Shown: positions 26,262 to 36,079, counted from the stretch's first letter. The stretch: DNA of 64,000 nt from Chryseobacterium cheonjiense (GCF_012927265.1 NZ_JABBGF010000003.1:496001-560000), one strand, 5' to 3'. Translations and numbers: made by a program. Notes: generated from the sequence alone by a model not told the origin.

Positions 26262-26519
26262 ATGGATGAAAATATTCTGGGAATTGTTGCAGGAATTCTG
26301 ACATCAGTGTCTATGATTCCACAATTAATAAAAGTTTTGAAAGAGAAAAACGCAGAAGATCTTTCCTGGACCATGATTCTGGTTCTCATTTCCGGTCTTT
26401 CCCTTTGGGTATGGTACGGATTTATAAAAGATGAACTTCCGATAATTCTTTCTAATGCTTTTGCGGTTATGGTTAATATCGTTTTGCTTATCTGCTGTAT
26501 AATCTACAAAAAGAAATAA
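26262..26519 (+). CDS. SemiSWEET-family sugar transporter
   Basis: The 85-residue inner-membrane protein has three transmembrane helices: ILGIVAGILTSVSMIPQLIK, MILVLISGLSLWVWYGFIK and IILSNAFAVMVNIVLLICCI. The first carries the PQ-loop motif SMIPQLIK, and SxxLWxxYG and an Asn in helix 3 fit SemiSWEETs, which dimerise to move sugars. Length is exactly typical. It is followed by a strong terminator shared with the convergent lipoprotein gene. Confidence 0.93.
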   Translation: MDENILGIVAGILTSVSMIPQLIKVLKEKNAEDLSWTMILVLISGLSLWVWYGFIKDELPIILSNAFAVMVNIVLLICCIIYKKK

Positions 26520-26520
26520 A

Positions 26521-26560
26521 AGAAACACTTTTGCCATCGCAAAAGTGTTTCTTTTTATGT
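26521..26560. terminator. Terminator between SemiSWEET and a lipoprotein gene
   Basis: AGAAACACTTTTGC and GCAAAAGTGTTTCT form a perfect 14-bp stem around CAT, with T-rich flanks. Confidence 0.92.
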
Positions 26561-26576
26561 TTATCTAATTTCTGAA

Positions 26577-26972
26577 TTAGTAAGACGCCATCTTCGTACT
26601 TGAGGTTGGTTTATCTTTTTTATGATGAAATAGGACGATATTGTATCCTTTTCTCATAAAAGTTACTTCTCCGCGTATATCAGAATATTGATAGTCTGCG
26701 TTTACTGCAGTGTAATCAGGCTGTTCGTCACTTTTTCTCATTTCATAGGTCTTCCCGTCAAGACGAATAATTACCGTATTTTGTGTTTCGTTAAGTGCAA
26801 CTTCAAGTTTATCACCATAAGCATCCGTAAAGGTATTTTTTGTGATTTTGTCCTGATCTACAGTTTCCGTATCATTGAGATTCTGCATGTTAACTTCTTC
26901 CTCTTTACCCTGATGCTTACATGCAGTAAAAGTAAGAATGATAAAAAAAGCGCTAAGAAATATATTTTTCAT
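26577..26972 (-). CDS. Small lipoprotein, possible MliC-like fold
   Basis: The 131-residue protein has a lipoprotein signal (MKNIFLSAFFIILTFTAC, lipobox FTAC). After an acidic linker it has a compact beta-rich domain: KLEVALNETQNTVIIRLDGK, TYEMRKSDEQPDYTA, YSDIRGEVTFMRKGYNIVLF. The strand order resembles MliC/PliC lysozyme-inhibitor lipoproteins (value-rich strand, L-G-K-x-Y-x-L/M, then W/F..KG..a.l), but the characteristic Ser-rich loop is not evident. I give the fold as a possibility only. Convergent with SemiSWEET. Confidence 0.6.
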   Translation of the reverse strand: MKNIFLSAFFIILTFTACKHQGKEEEVNMQNLNDTETVDQDKITKNTFTDAYGDKLEVALNETQNTVIIRLDGKTYEMRKSDEQPDYTAVNADYQYSDIRGEVTFMRKGYNIVLFHHKKDKPTSSTKMASY

Positions 26973-27480
26973 ACTATTTTGTTTTTATAAATTGTGGTGT
27001 TAAATATTTATAAATTTACGGATTTATTAAAGATAATATGTTAATTTTTTATAAAATATTACTGATAATACTTTGATAATAAATAACTCAAATTTTTTGT
27101 ATTTTATTTTCTATCAATGAATAGAAAGGGATTTGTACAAACTGCTTTCAATAAAGAGGTTGCAATGCTACCCGATAAAATACTTTTGAATAATTCACTA
27201 TAGCTGATTAACCTTTTTCATAATAGTTACTTGTAAAATGGCCAATATTAGCAAATTTGGCTTTATGAAAAATTAACATTTTAACCAAATTTTTAATGTT
27301 TCAACTTTAAGCAAATAGAATGCCATAACAATTAATAGTGCAAGTTTTATTTTTCAATTGTTTGAAAATTAGAATTTTAAATGCTTGTAAATATGAAAAA
27401 ATACTAGATCTAAAGCCAATTCAGCTAATTTAAAGAAGTGTTAAATCTTGTTAACAGATCAGATAAATATCATATTTCTC
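26973..27480. other. Intergenic gap, about 500 bases, no gene seen
   Basis: Very AT-rich and without a plausible coding frame. Only short inverted repeats are visible, for example GCCAA ... TTTGGC near 27241. It ends at the promoter of the small membrane protein. Confidence 0.6.
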
Positions 27481-27512
27481 TTGAAAGTTAATCAACCTAA
27501 AACTTACATTTG
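27481..27512 (+). promoter_or_regulatory. Promoter upstream of the RND efflux region
   Basis: TTG at 27481, 21 bases, then TACATTTG at 27505-27512, fitting the -33/-7 consensus. It lies inside the 5' part of a longer open frame and so supports translation from the ATG at 27526. Confidence 0.65.
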
Positions 27513-27525
27513 TGCATTGGAAATT

Positions 27526-27915
27526 ATGAGAAATTATATCGTATATTTTTTGACAACACTTTTTCTGCTGTTTGTAGTAGAAAGCAAAATTAATGTCAGA
27601 ACATTACGTAATGATTATACTCGTACCTCAGAGAATTTACCCAAAAAAGCCAACCGTTTAAACCAGACTTATGAAAAGCTGTCTATGCAGCAGACTTCCG
27701 ATGATGTGAGCAATGCTTACTCATTAGAACTTGCAGAAGATAACTTTCAGCTGTCCGATACTTTTCAGACAATGGTGGTATTTGCCAGTGTTTTTACATT
27801 GGTTTATATTTTCGGTTTAAAGAGCTTCAAAAAATTAAAGCCTACCATTCACGGCTATTTATCAGAATTTTCTACTATTAAAAAATTCATTCTGATTCGT
27901 TCTATCAGAATTTAA
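27526..27915 (+). CDS. Small membrane protein upstream of the efflux genes
   Basis: The 129-residue protein starts MRNYIVYFLTTLFLLFVVES, a signal-anchor helix. A polar middle (TRTSENLPKKANRLNQTYEK) follows, then a second helix (FQTMVVFASVFTLVYIFGLK) and a basic tail. I do not recognise a family. The start at 27526 is preferred because a -33/-7 promoter pair ends 13 bases upstream, leaving only a short leader. It precedes the efflux genes by 146 bases on the same strand and may be part of the same transcript. Confidence 0.6.
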   Translation: MRNYIVYFLTTLFLLFVVESKINVRTLRNDYTRTSENLPKKANRLNQTYEKLSMQQTSDDVSNAYSLELAEDNFQLSDTFQTMVVFASVFTLVYIFGLKSFKKLKPTIHGYLSEFSTIKKFILIRSIRI

Positions 27916-28061
27916 AATCACATTCCCGAATACGTTTTTCTGCTGATTTATTATTGGCAGGAAATAATCTGCGTTGTGTTGCCGGTAATCATCACATCGC
28001 CGGGCTCCTTATTACCAATTTCCTATTTAAAACATTAACGATTTATATAAACTCTAGAATT

Positions 28062-29147
28062 ATGATCAAAAGAGTTGTCGCAGGCATTGCGCTAAGCAGC
28101 ATTTTATTGTTCACAGGCTGTAACAAGAAAAAAGAAGAAAAAGAAGAAGCCGCAGTTTATCCTGTAACCACACCCATAGTGATGGATACGGTGATTGACA
28201 AAGAATATGTGGCTCAGGTGAGATCTGTAAAGAACATTGAAGTTCGTGCACAGGAAAAAGGTTTTCTTGAGAAAATCTTTGTAGATGAAGGTCAGTTTGT
28301 TCATCAGGGACAAACTTTATTCAGAATTATGCCGAAATTATATCAGGCAGAATTACTGAAAGCCCAGGCTGAAGTGGCCCAGGCTACAATTGAATTGAAA
28401 AATGCAAGTACATTGGCAAGCAATAATATTGTTTCCAAAAACGAAAGGGCAATGGCTAAGGCTAAATTGGATGCAGCCAATGCAGAAGCAAAATTAGCAC
28501 AGATTCACCTGTCATTTACCGACATTAAAGCGCCGTTTTCAGGAATTATAGACAGAATTCCTTTGAAGTTGGGAAGTCTGGTGGATGAAGGGGATCTTTT
28601 GACTTCACTTTCCGATAACAATGATATCTATACGTACTTCAACGTTTCCGAACCGGAATATCTTAACTACCAGCGAAATGTAGCTTCCAGAGGGAGCAAT
28701 TCGGTAGATCTTGTAATGGCAAACGGAGATGTTTTTCCTCAGAAAGGACAGGTTCAGACCATTGAAGGAGAATTCGACAGTGAAACGGGAAATATTGCCT
28801 TCAGAGCAAAATTCCCCAATCCGGATAAACTTCTTAGAAACGGAGAAACTGGAAAAGTAAGAATGACTTTACCATTAAAAAATGCTTTGATTATTCCTCA
28901 GAAAGCAACCTACGAAATTCAGGATCAGAAATATGTTTTCGTGGTGGATAAAAACGGGGTGGCAAAGTCTAAAAATATTAAGATCGCTTATGAGCTGCCC
29001 GATGTTTATGTAGTGGCTTCAGGACTTTCAACCGGGGATAAAATCTTATTGGAAGGCGTTCAGAAAGTAAAAGACGATCAGAAGGTTCAGACAAAAATTC
29101 AGGATCCGAAAAAAGTTCTTCAATCATTAAAATTAAAAGCAGAGTAG
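28062..29147 (+). CDS. RND efflux periplasmic adaptor (membrane fusion protein)
   Basis: The 361-residue lipoprotein (MIKRVVAGIALSSILLFTGC) is the adaptor of a tripartite pump. It shows the HlyD/AcrA order: barrel-sandwich half (NIEVRAQEKGFLEKIFVDEG, VHQGQTLFRI), an alpha hairpin (YQAELLKAQAEVAQATIELK ...), the second lipoyl half (IKAPFSGIIDRIPLKLGSLV), beta-barrel (YTYFNVSE, LVMANGDVFPQKG) and membrane-proximal domain (VFVVDKNGVAKSKNI, VASGLSTGDKILLEGV). The ATG at 28062 starts the lipoprotein signal; the frame extends upstream without one. It is followed by the pump and outer-membrane channel genes. Confidence 0.94.
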   Translation: MIKRVVAGIALSSILLFTGCNKKKEEKEEAAVYPVTTPIVMDTVIDKEYVAQVRSVKNIEVRAQEKGFLEKIFVDEGQFVHQGQTLFRIMPKLYQAELLKAQAEVAQATIELKNASTLASNNIVSKNERAMAKAKLDAANAEAKLAQIHLSFTDIKAPFSGIIDRIPLKLGSLVDEGDLLTSLSDNNDIYTYFNVSEPEYLNYQRNVASRGSNSVDLVMANGDVFPQKGQVQTIEGEFDSETGNIAFRAKFPNPDKLLRNGETGKVRMTLPLKNALIIPQKATYEIQDQKYVFVVDKNGVAKSKNIKIAYELPDVYVVASGLSTGDKILLEGVQKVKDDQKVQTKIQDPKKVLQSLKLKAE

Positions 29148-29170
29148 GACTCTCAATGAAGTAAGTAATT

Positions 29171-32100
29171 ATGTTTAAGAAATTTATTCGCAGACCTGTT
29201 CTGTCTATCGTAATCTCTTTGATTATCGTGTTTATGGGAGTTTTGTCCCTTGTGAAGTTACCGGTTACCCAGTTTCCTTCGATTTCTCCGCCAAAAGTAA
29301 ATATTACAGCGGATTATCCGGGAGCTAACAACGAATTGCTCATCAAATCTGTTGTAATTCCTTTGGAGAGAGGATTAAATGGTGTACCGGGTATGAAATA
29401 TATGACTTCCGACGCCGGAAACGACGGGGAAGCATCCATTCAGGTGGTTTTTGATTTAGGTACCGACCCGAATGTAGCTGCGGTAAACGTACAGAACCGT
29501 GTTTCTTCAGTAGTAAACAAGCTTCCGCCTCTTGTAGTGCGTGAAGGGGTAAAAATTACAAGGGAAGAACCGAATATGTTGATGTACATTAACCTGTATA
29601 GTGATGACCCTAAAGCTGATCAGAAATTTCTTTTCAACTATGCAGACATCAATGTAATGTCTGAATTAAGAAGGGTAAGCGGTGTAGGTTTCGCAGATAT
29701 TCTCGGTACCAGAGAATATGCAATGCGTATCTGGCTGAAACCGGACAGGTTAACAGCGTACAGCATCTCTGCAGACGAAGTGATGGAGTCGCTCAATCAG
29801 CAGAGTTTGGAAGCCTCTCCGGGGAAAACCGGGGAAAGTTCCGGGAAAAGATCGCAGTCATTTGAATATATTCTAAAATATCCGGGTCGTTTTAATAATG
29901 AAAAGGATTACGGGAATATCATTCTTAAAGCAAAACCGGACGGAGAATTTATCAGACTAAAAGATGTTGCCGATATTGAATTCGGTTCTTCGATGTATGA
30001 TATTTACTCTACATTAAATGGTAAACCATCTGCGGCGATTACGGTAAAACAATCCTACGGTTCCAATGCAAGTGATGTTATCAAGAATGTAAAATCTTTG
30101 ATGGAAGAATTGCAGAAAACCACTTTCCCGAAAGGAATGCATTATGACATCAGTTATGACGTATCAAAATTCCTTGATGCATCTATTGAAAAAGTAGTTC
30201 ACACGCTTTTTGAAGCCTTTATTTTAGTAGCAATTGTAGTATTCTTATTTTTAGGAGACTGGCGCTCTACGTTGATTCCTGCTTTGGCAGTTCCGGTTTC
30301 GTTGGTGGGTACTTTCGCAATCATGTCTGCTTTCGGAATTACATTGAATATGATCTCCTTATTTGCTCTTGTAATGGCGATCGGGGTTGTGGTAGATGAC
30401 GCGATTGTGGTTATTGAAGCGGTTCACGCCAAGATGGAGGAGAAGCATTTATCTCCGCTAAAAGCAACAGAAGAAGCCATGCACGAAATCAGCGGGGCAA
30501 TTATCGCGATTACTCTGGTAATGGCATCTGTATTCATTCCGATTGCGTTCATGTCTGGTCCGGTAGGGGTATTTTACCGTCAGTTTTCCATCACGATGGC
30601 TTCTGCAATCATTCTTTCAGGAGTTGTAGCTTTAACATTAACTCCGGCTTTGTGTGCGTTAATCTTAAAGAATAACCACGGAAAAGCAAAAAGAAGAACG
30701 CCGATCACTATTTTCCTTGATAAATTCAACGGATTATTTAATAAAGGAGCAGGGAAATATGAAAAAATGCTGAACAAAACGGTGAAGAAAAAAACAATCA
30801 CTTTACCATTATTATTAGCATTTTGTGCTTGTACATTCTTTTTAAGCAATTCATTGCCTTCCGGATTTATTCCGGCAGAAGATCAGGGGATGATCTATGC
30901 AATTATCCAGACGCCTCCGGGTTCCACGTTGGAAAGAACCAATCAGATTGCCAAAGAATTATTGAGAGAGTCTGAAGATATTGATGGCGTACAGTCTGTT
31001 TCTTCACTGGCGGGTTACGAAATCCTTACAGAAGGTACAGGCTCAAATTCAGGGACATGTCTGATCAACCTTAAAAGTTGGGAAGACCGGAAAGAATCTG
31101 CTGCCGAAATTATAGAAAAGCTTGAAGAAAAAGCGAAAAATATTCCGGGGGCAAATATAGAATTCTTCCAGCCGCCATCCATTCCGGGCTATGGTGCAGC
31201 AGGTGGTTTCGAACTCCGTCTGCTTGATAAAGCGGGAAGCGGGGATTATCAGAAAATGGAGCAGGTAAGTAACGACTTTGTAAGAGAACTCAAAAAACGT
31301 CCTGAACTGGGGTCAGCATTTACGTTCTATTCTGCAAGTTTCCCCCAGTATATGTTGAGAGTGGATAATGACCTTGCCGAGCAAAAGGGAGTAACAATTG
31401 AAAATGCAATGGATAATTTATCAACATTGATTGGTTCCAATTATGAGACAAGTTTCATCCGTTTCGACAGGCCTTATAAAGTAATCGTTCAGGCAGGTCC
31501 TCAATATCGTGCGTTGCCAAGTGATTTACTAAAGCTTTATGTTAAAAATGATAAAGAACAGATGGTTCCGTATTCAGATTTTATGCATCTGGAAAAAGTG
31601 TACGGTCTTTCGGAGATCACCAGACATAATATGTATAATTCTGCCGAGGTGAGTGGTACTCCGGCTCCGGGTTACAGTTCAGGGCAGGCTATTGCGGCGA
31701 TCAAAGAGGTGGCGGATAAGACCCTTCCAAGAGGTTTCGGAATCGACTGGGCAGGTATTTCCAAAGACGAAGTAAGCCGTGGTAATGAAGCTGTTTTCAT
31801 CTTTCTGGTGTGTTTAGGATTTGTTTATTTAATACTTTCTGCACAGTATGAAAGTTTCATTCTTCCGTTACCGGTAATTTTATCATTGCCGACGGGGATT
31901 TTCGGAGCTTTCCTATGTCTTAAATTATTAGGGTTGGAAAACAATATTTACGCTCAGGTTGCCATGGTCATGCTGATTGGTCTTCTCGGTAAAAATGCCG
32001 TGTTGATCGTAGAATTTGCCGTCCAGAAAAAGGCGGAAGAAGGAATTCCGGTTGCCCAGGCTGCGATTGAAGGAGCTGCGATCCGTTTCCGTCCGATTTT

Positions 32101-32365
32101 GATGACATCATTTGCATTCATTGCAGGTTTAATTCCATTGGTAATGGCGACCGGACCGGGCGCAATTGGTAACCGGACCATCGGTACAGCAGCAGCAGGA
32201 GGTATGTTAATCGGAACTATTTTCGGATTAATGATTATCCCGGGATTGTATTACATCTTCGGAACAATCGCTGAAAAGTCTAAGCTGGCGAAATATGAAG
32301 AAGAGAATCCTTTAACTGAACAAACAGAACCTTATCAACACGATAATAAACATGAAGATTTATAA
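29171..32365 (+). CDS. RND multidrug efflux pump, HAE1 family
   Basis: At 1064 residues it is full length for an AcrB-type inner-membrane pump that exports hydrophobic compounds using proton flow. It opens MFKKFIRRPVLSIVISLIIV and has the PVTQFPSISPP signature, large periplasmic loops after helices 1 and 7, and the helix-4 motif GVVVDDAIVVIEAV, whose paired Asp residues relay protons. Later features are GPVGVFYRQFSITMASAI, LTLTPALCALIL and AQVAMVMLIGLLGKNAVLIVEF. It overlaps the outer-membrane channel gene by 14 bases. Confidence 0.97.
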   Translation: MFKKFIRRPVLSIVISLIIVFMGVLSLVKLPVTQFPSISPPKVNITADYPGANNELLIKSVVIPLERGLNGVPGMKYMTSDAGNDGEASIQVVFDLGTDPNVAAVNVQNRVSSVVNKLPPLVVREGVKITREEPNMLMYINLYSDDPKADQKFLFNYADINVMSELRRVSGVGFADILGTREYAMRIWLKPDRLTAYSISADEVMESLNQQSLEASPGKTGESSGKRSQSFEYILKYPGRFNNEKDYGNIILKAKPDGEFIRLKDVADIEFGSSMYDIYSTLNGKPSAAITVKQSYGSNASDVIKNVKSLMEELQKTTFPKGMHYDISYDVSKFLDASIEKVVHTLFEAFILVAIVVFLFLGDWRSTLIPALAVPVSLVGTFAIMSAFGITLNMISLFALVMAIGVVVDDAIVVIEAVHAKMEEKHLSPLKATEEAMHEISGAIIAITLVMASVFIPIAFMSGPVGVFYRQFSITMASAIILSGVVALTLTPALCALILKNNHGKAKRRTPITIFLDKFNGLFNKGAGKYEKMLNKTVKKKTITLPLLLAFCACTFFLSNSLPSGFIPAEDQGMIYAIIQTPPGSTLERTNQIAKELLRESEDIDGVQSVSSLAGYEILTEGTGSNSGTCLINLKSWEDRKESAAEIIEKLEEKAKNIPGANIEFFQPPSIPGYGAAGGFELRLLDKAGSGDYQKMEQVSNDFVRELKKRPELGSAFTFYSASFPQYMLRVDNDLAEQKGVTIENAMDNLSTLIGSNYETSFIRFDRPYKVIVQAGPQYRALPSDLLKLYVKNDKEQMVPYSDFMHLEKVYGLSEITRHNMYNSAEVSGTPAPGYSSGQAIAAIKEVADKTLPRGFGIDWAGISKDEVSRGNEAVFIFLVCLGFVYLILSAQYESFILPLPVILSLPTGIFGAFLCLKLLGLENNIYAQVAMVMLIGLLGKNAVLIVEFAVQKKAEEGIPVAQAAIEGAAIRFRPILMTSFAFIAGLIPLVMATGPGAIGNRTIGTAAAGGMLIGTIFGLMIIPGLYYIFGTIAEKSKLAKYEEENPLTEQTEPYQHDNKHEDL

Positions 32366-33803
32366 TAATTATAATAAATATATAGCAGCCATTGCCTTAT
32401 CGCTTGTTTTAGCAAGCTGTAAGGCGCCGGTGGCGACCGTTATAAAGGATGAGGTGAAAGAAAATGTACCTCAGAGCTTTAATCAGGAAGATCAGGGTGA
32501 TGCCAATAATAATAGCGGAACTACACCTTGGAGACAATTTTTTACCGATCCTAATTTAGTGGCTTTAATCGAAACCGCTTTAAAAAATAATCAGGAGCTG
32601 ATGATCACTTTGCAGGAGATTGAAATCGCAAAAAGTGGAGTTTTAGCTAAAAAAGGAAGGTTAACACCAACTGTTTCTGCAGGTGGCGGAGCGGGAGTAA
32701 GTAAAGTCGGACGTTACACTAGCGAAGGAGCCGGTGATGCCTCCACAGACATTGAACCTGGAAGAGAAGTTCCGGACATACTTGGAAATTTTGAAGGCGG
32801 CTTAATGGCAAATTGGGAGGTCGATATCTGGAAAAAACTTAGGACAGAGAAAGAAGCGGCAGTTGCACATTATTTGTCAACCGTGGAAGGAAAAAATTTC
32901 GTGCTGTCAAATTTAATTGAAGAAGTTGCAGACAACTATTATGAATTACTGGCTTTGGATAATCAGCTTGATATTATTCAGCAGTACACGAAGTTACAGC
33001 AAAAGGCGCTGGAAATTTCAAAAATTCAGAAAGAAGCCGCTGCAGCCACTGAACTCGCGGTGAAAAAATTTGAATCTGAACTGGCGAAATCTAAAGCAAC
33101 AGAATATACTATCCGGCAGCAGATTACTGAAAAAGAAAATGAGATCAATGCGCTTTGTGGTCGGTACCCGCAAACTATCGTACGCTCAAAAGGCGATTTT
33201 ATGTCTATGATTCCGCAAACGGTTTATACAGGGATTCCTTCTCAGCTCCTGGCAAACCGCCCCGACATTAAGCAGGCAGAGCTGGAACTGAAAGCAGCAA
33301 AGCTTGACGTTGAAGCGGCAAGAAAAGAATTTTATCCTACTTTGGAAATTTCAGCAACGCTGGGATTGGAGGCGTTTAAGCCATCTTATCTGGTGAAATT
33401 GCCGGAATCTGTGGCGGCAAGTCTTGCTGGTGAACTGGCAGGTCCGCTTATTAATAAAAGCGCGATCAAAGCTAATTTTCAGACCGCTGATGCACGACAG
33501 ATCCAGTCACTGTATGAATATGATAAAGCCATTCTGAATGCGTATCTGGATGTTGCCAATCTGATGTCGAAAGTGAAAAATATAGATCAGTATTATAAAC
33601 TGAAGTCTGATGAAACCAAGGCTTTGGAACAATCAATAGATATAGCGAATCAGCTGTTCAGGAACTCAAGGGCAGATTATCTGGAAGTTCTTCTCAATCA
33701 GAGAGACGCCCTGGATGCAAAAATGGAGCTGGTGGAAGCTAAACAAAAACAGCTGAGTACAGTTGTGGATATTTATAAGAGCTTAGGCGGAGGCTGGAAG
33801 TAA
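32352..33803 (+). CDS. Efflux outer-membrane channel (OprM/NodT, TolC family)
   Basis: The 483-residue outer-membrane factor is a lipoprotein (MKIYNNYNKYIAAIALSLVL, lipobox LASC). It has the two TolC repeats of long helices: PNLVALIETALKNNQELMIT and the matching second half LLANRPDIKQAELELKAAKL, then YPTLEISATLGLEAF. LLANRPDI is the NodT-class signature. The start overlaps the pump gene by 14 bases, a sign of translational coupling. A hairpin terminator closes the operon. Confidence 0.95.
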   Translation: MKIYNNYNKYIAAIALSLVLASCKAPVATVIKDEVKENVPQSFNQEDQGDANNNSGTTPWRQFFTDPNLVALIETALKNNQELMITLQEIEIAKSGVLAKKGRLTPTVSAGGGAGVSKVGRYTSEGAGDASTDIEPGREVPDILGNFEGGLMANWEVDIWKKLRTEKEAAVAHYLSTVEGKNFVLSNLIEEVADNYYELLALDNQLDIIQQYTKLQQKALEISKIQKEAAAATELAVKKFESELAKSKATEYTIRQQITEKENEINALCGRYPQTIVRSKGDFMSMIPQTVYTGIPSQLLANRPDIKQAELELKAAKLDVEAARKEFYPTLEISATLGLEAFKPSYLVKLPESVAASLAGELAGPLINKSAIKANFQTADARQIQSLYEYDKAILNAYLDVANLMSKVKNIDQYYKLKSDETKALEQSIDIANQLFRNSRADYLEVLLNQRDALDAKMELVEAKQKQLSTVVDIYKSLGGGWK

Positions 33804-33829
33804 TTATAAATCCTTAATGTTTTAAAAAG

Positions 33830-33864
33830 AAAAGAGACTGCCCGAAAGGGACCAGTCTCTTTTC
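33830..33864 (+). terminator. Terminator of the efflux operon
   Basis: AAAGAGACTG and CAGTCTCTTT form a 10-bp stem; the loop contains its own CCC-GAAA-GGG mini-hairpin. A T-run follows. Confidence 0.9.
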
Positions 33865-34320
33865 GATTAAAACTGAAAACTTCAATAAAAAGATTCTAAG
33901 AACCTTTTTTGCTAATTTATCTGCACTATGAAGCAGCTAAATTATCCGGTTAGTTTTTTATAAAAAAGGTATTAGTTTTTTAAAATTAAATTAAAAACCA
34001 GCCTCCCAAACAAAGTAATTTCCCTGAAGGGAGGTGGTAAGATTATTGAATCATCATGTTTTCCGGTTATTGATTTTCACCCTTGAGTGTAGGCATGGTT
34101 TTTAGTTTGTGAGTTTTTATGGTTAGGATATTTCTTTTATTTCTTCTGTTGTTCTTGGTTCAAAAGTATCAGGTTGAATCCGGATATAAAAATAGTTGTT
34201 GTCTTTATTCGTAAATTATGACGTATTTATTCAATCGTTTAATGTATTTAATATATTGATTTTCAGTTTTTATATTTGTAAAGTAGAAATAATTCTATAA
34301 AATATATTAATTCAAACTTG
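33865..34320. other. Intergenic gap, about 450 bases
   Basis: No plausible gene. It holds one imperfect inverted repeat (ACCAgCCTCCC at 33997-34007 with GGGAGGTGGT at 34029-34038) and otherwise AT-rich sequence up to the promoter at 34321. Confidence 0.6.
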
Positions 34321-34353
34321 TTTGAGAAAAACCGCTCATTTTTTGTAATTTTG
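34321..34353 (+). promoter_or_regulatory. Promoter of the TPR-AraC regulator
   Basis: TTTG at 34321-34324, 21 bases, then TAATTTTG at 34346-34353, a good Bacteroidota promoter. The predicted transcript start is only about 7-10 bases before the ATG at 34367, so the leader is very short. Confidence 0.7.
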
Positions 34354-34366
34354 ACCGCTATCTGTA

Positions 34367-36079
34367 ATGAACAATACTAAGGTGACCGGAAAACTACTTC
34401 TTTTATTTTGTGCCGTCTGTTTTCAATTCTGCTTCTCGCAGGTGAACAGTCAGTATGATGAACTGAGAAAGAAGTATGAAAACTTTGAAGAAAATGATAG
34501 TAAAGCTTTCCCTTACATTCGTCCATACATCATAAAGGCAAAAAAGGAAAAAAACTATGAAAAATTAGTTCAGGGATATAAGGACGGGATATTCTTCTCT
34601 TTTCTTGATGAAGAAAAGCTGAAATATGCAGACAGCATGGTTTGGGCGGCAAACCTTTCCCATGATAAAGACCTTCTGATTATTGCTCATATTGACAAAG
34701 GAGTTATTTACTACTACAATTACAAAAAATTCCAGCTTGCTCTTAATGAATATCTGGAAGCTTACGAATATTCGAAAAGCACAAAAAATGCATTCCTGAA
34801 ATACCAGAACCTTTATCATATCGGTGTAGTTAAGAGTTATTTGGGATATTATGATGAAGCAGCTGATCTTTTCAGGGCATGTCTTGCATTTTACAGGGGG
34901 AAATTAAAAACCGACCTTCATCCGAATGAAATTTACAATTACAAAAAAGGATATCTCAACAGCCTTCACCAGCTGATTATCTGCTACCGACATCTGGGAA
35001 AATACAATGAGATGGATGCGGCTATAGAAAAAGGACTTTCCGAAGCTGGCGACAATCGCGATTTCGCTCAGGAAAAAGGATATTTCCTTCTTTCAAAAGG
35101 TATTTCTGAGTATAACGAAAGGCAATATGAAAAAGCGTTGTCAGATCTTAACCGATCTCTTCCTGCTATCCGTAACAGCAGAGATTTTGCAAGACTTTCC
35201 GTCAATTATTTTTTTATAGGTAAAACTTATCTCGGGATGAATGATGCTAAAAAATCCGTTGTTTATTTCAAAAAGATTGATTCAATTTTTAATAAACATC
35301 AGTTTATTCTCCCCGAACTCAGAGAAAATTATGAGCTTCTTATCAACTACAGCAAGAAAAACAAAGACCAGACACAGCAGCTCTATTATACGGGCCAATT
35401 GCTGAAAGCAGACAGCATCATGTCCAGAGACTTCAGCTATTTATCTCCGAAGATTCATAAAGATTATGACACCAAAACATTACTGGAAGAGAAAAACAAG
35501 CTGCAGAAAATGAATTATCTGGTAACCGTTATTATTATCCTGCTGATTATATGGGCAATAGGTCTTATTATGCTCTTCACAAAAAAACAGAAGAAAGCAA
35601 AAGAAATTAAGCAGAAGTATATTCTGCTCGAAGAAAAGTTTGTAAAAGAGCAGACTGAAGTTCAGGTTCCGCATAATTCTATAGAAGAAAAAAGACCAAA
35701 CCTTCATGAAAGTAAGGTGGGAGAACTGCTACGTAAACTGCAGACCTTTGAAAACAAGAAAGGCTTTACCCAGAAAGGACTTACCATCAGCAAACTGGCT
35801 TCACAACTGGGAACCAATTCCAGCTATCTCTCTCAGGTCATCAATGAGCATAAGGGTGGAAATTTTAATAAATATCTCAGCCAGCTCCGGATCAATTACA
35901 TTACCACTATCTTATTCGAAGACAAAAAGTATTTAAAATACAATATTGAAACTCTCGCCAGAGAGTGCGGAATTGCTTCCCGGCAAAACTTCTCTGATCT
36001 TTTTTATGAAATCAACGGAATACGCCCTACGGATTTTATTAAAAAGAGGATGCAGGAGATTGAGAGTAATGGCAACTAA
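34367..36079 (+). CDS. Membrane-bound TPR / AraC-type transcription regulator
   Basis: The 570-residue protein combines a sensor and a DNA-binding domain in one chain. It has a signal/anchor (KLLLLFCAVCFQFCFSQV) and an external set of TPR-like helices up to about residue 370 (NYKKFQLALNEYLEAYEYSK, YLGYYDEAADLFRACLAFYR, YNERQYEKALSDLNRSLPAI). One transmembrane helix lies near 383-405 (YLVTVIIILLIIWAIGLIML), then a coiled linker. The C-terminal AraC helix-turn-helix reads LTISKLASQLGTNSSYLSQV ... NIETLARECGIASRQNFSDL ... GIRPTDFIKKR. This layout is common in Chryseobacterium. Its position downstream of the pump hints at regulation, but that is unproven. Confidence 0.92.
   Translation: MNNTKVTGKLLLLFCAVCFQFCFSQVNSQYDELRKKYENFEENDSKAFPYIRPYIIKAKKEKNYEKLVQGYKDGIFFSFLDEEKLKYADSMVWAANLSHDKDLLIIAHIDKGVIYYYNYKKFQLALNEYLEAYEYSKSTKNAFLKYQNLYHIGVVKSYLGYYDEAADLFRACLAFYRGKLKTDLHPNEIYNYKKGYLNSLHQLIICYRHLGKYNEMDAAIEKGLSEAGDNRDFAQEKGYFLLSKGISEYNERQYEKALSDLNRSLPAIRNSRDFARLSVNYFFIGKTYLGMNDAKKSVVYFKKIDSIFNKHQFILPELRENYELLINYSKKNKDQTQQLYYTGQLLKADSIMSRDFSYLSPKIHKDYDTKTLLEEKNKLQKMNYLVTVIIILLIIWAIGLIMLFTKKQKKAKEIKQKYILLEEKFVKEQTEVQVPHNSIEEKRPNLHESKVGELLRKLQTFENKKGFTQKGLTISKLASQLGTNSSYLSQVINEHKGGNFNKYLSQLRINYITTILFEDKKYLKYNIETLARECGIASRQNFSDLFYEINGIRPTDFIKKRMQEIESNGN

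Noticed and set aside
27448..27525. Upstream extension of the small membrane protein
   Set aside because: The -33/-7 promoter pair lies inside it, so the ATG at 27526 is the likelier start.
27954..28061. 36-codon extension of the efflux adaptor
   Set aside because: It would place a non-signal sequence before a perfect lipoprotein signal that starts at 28062.
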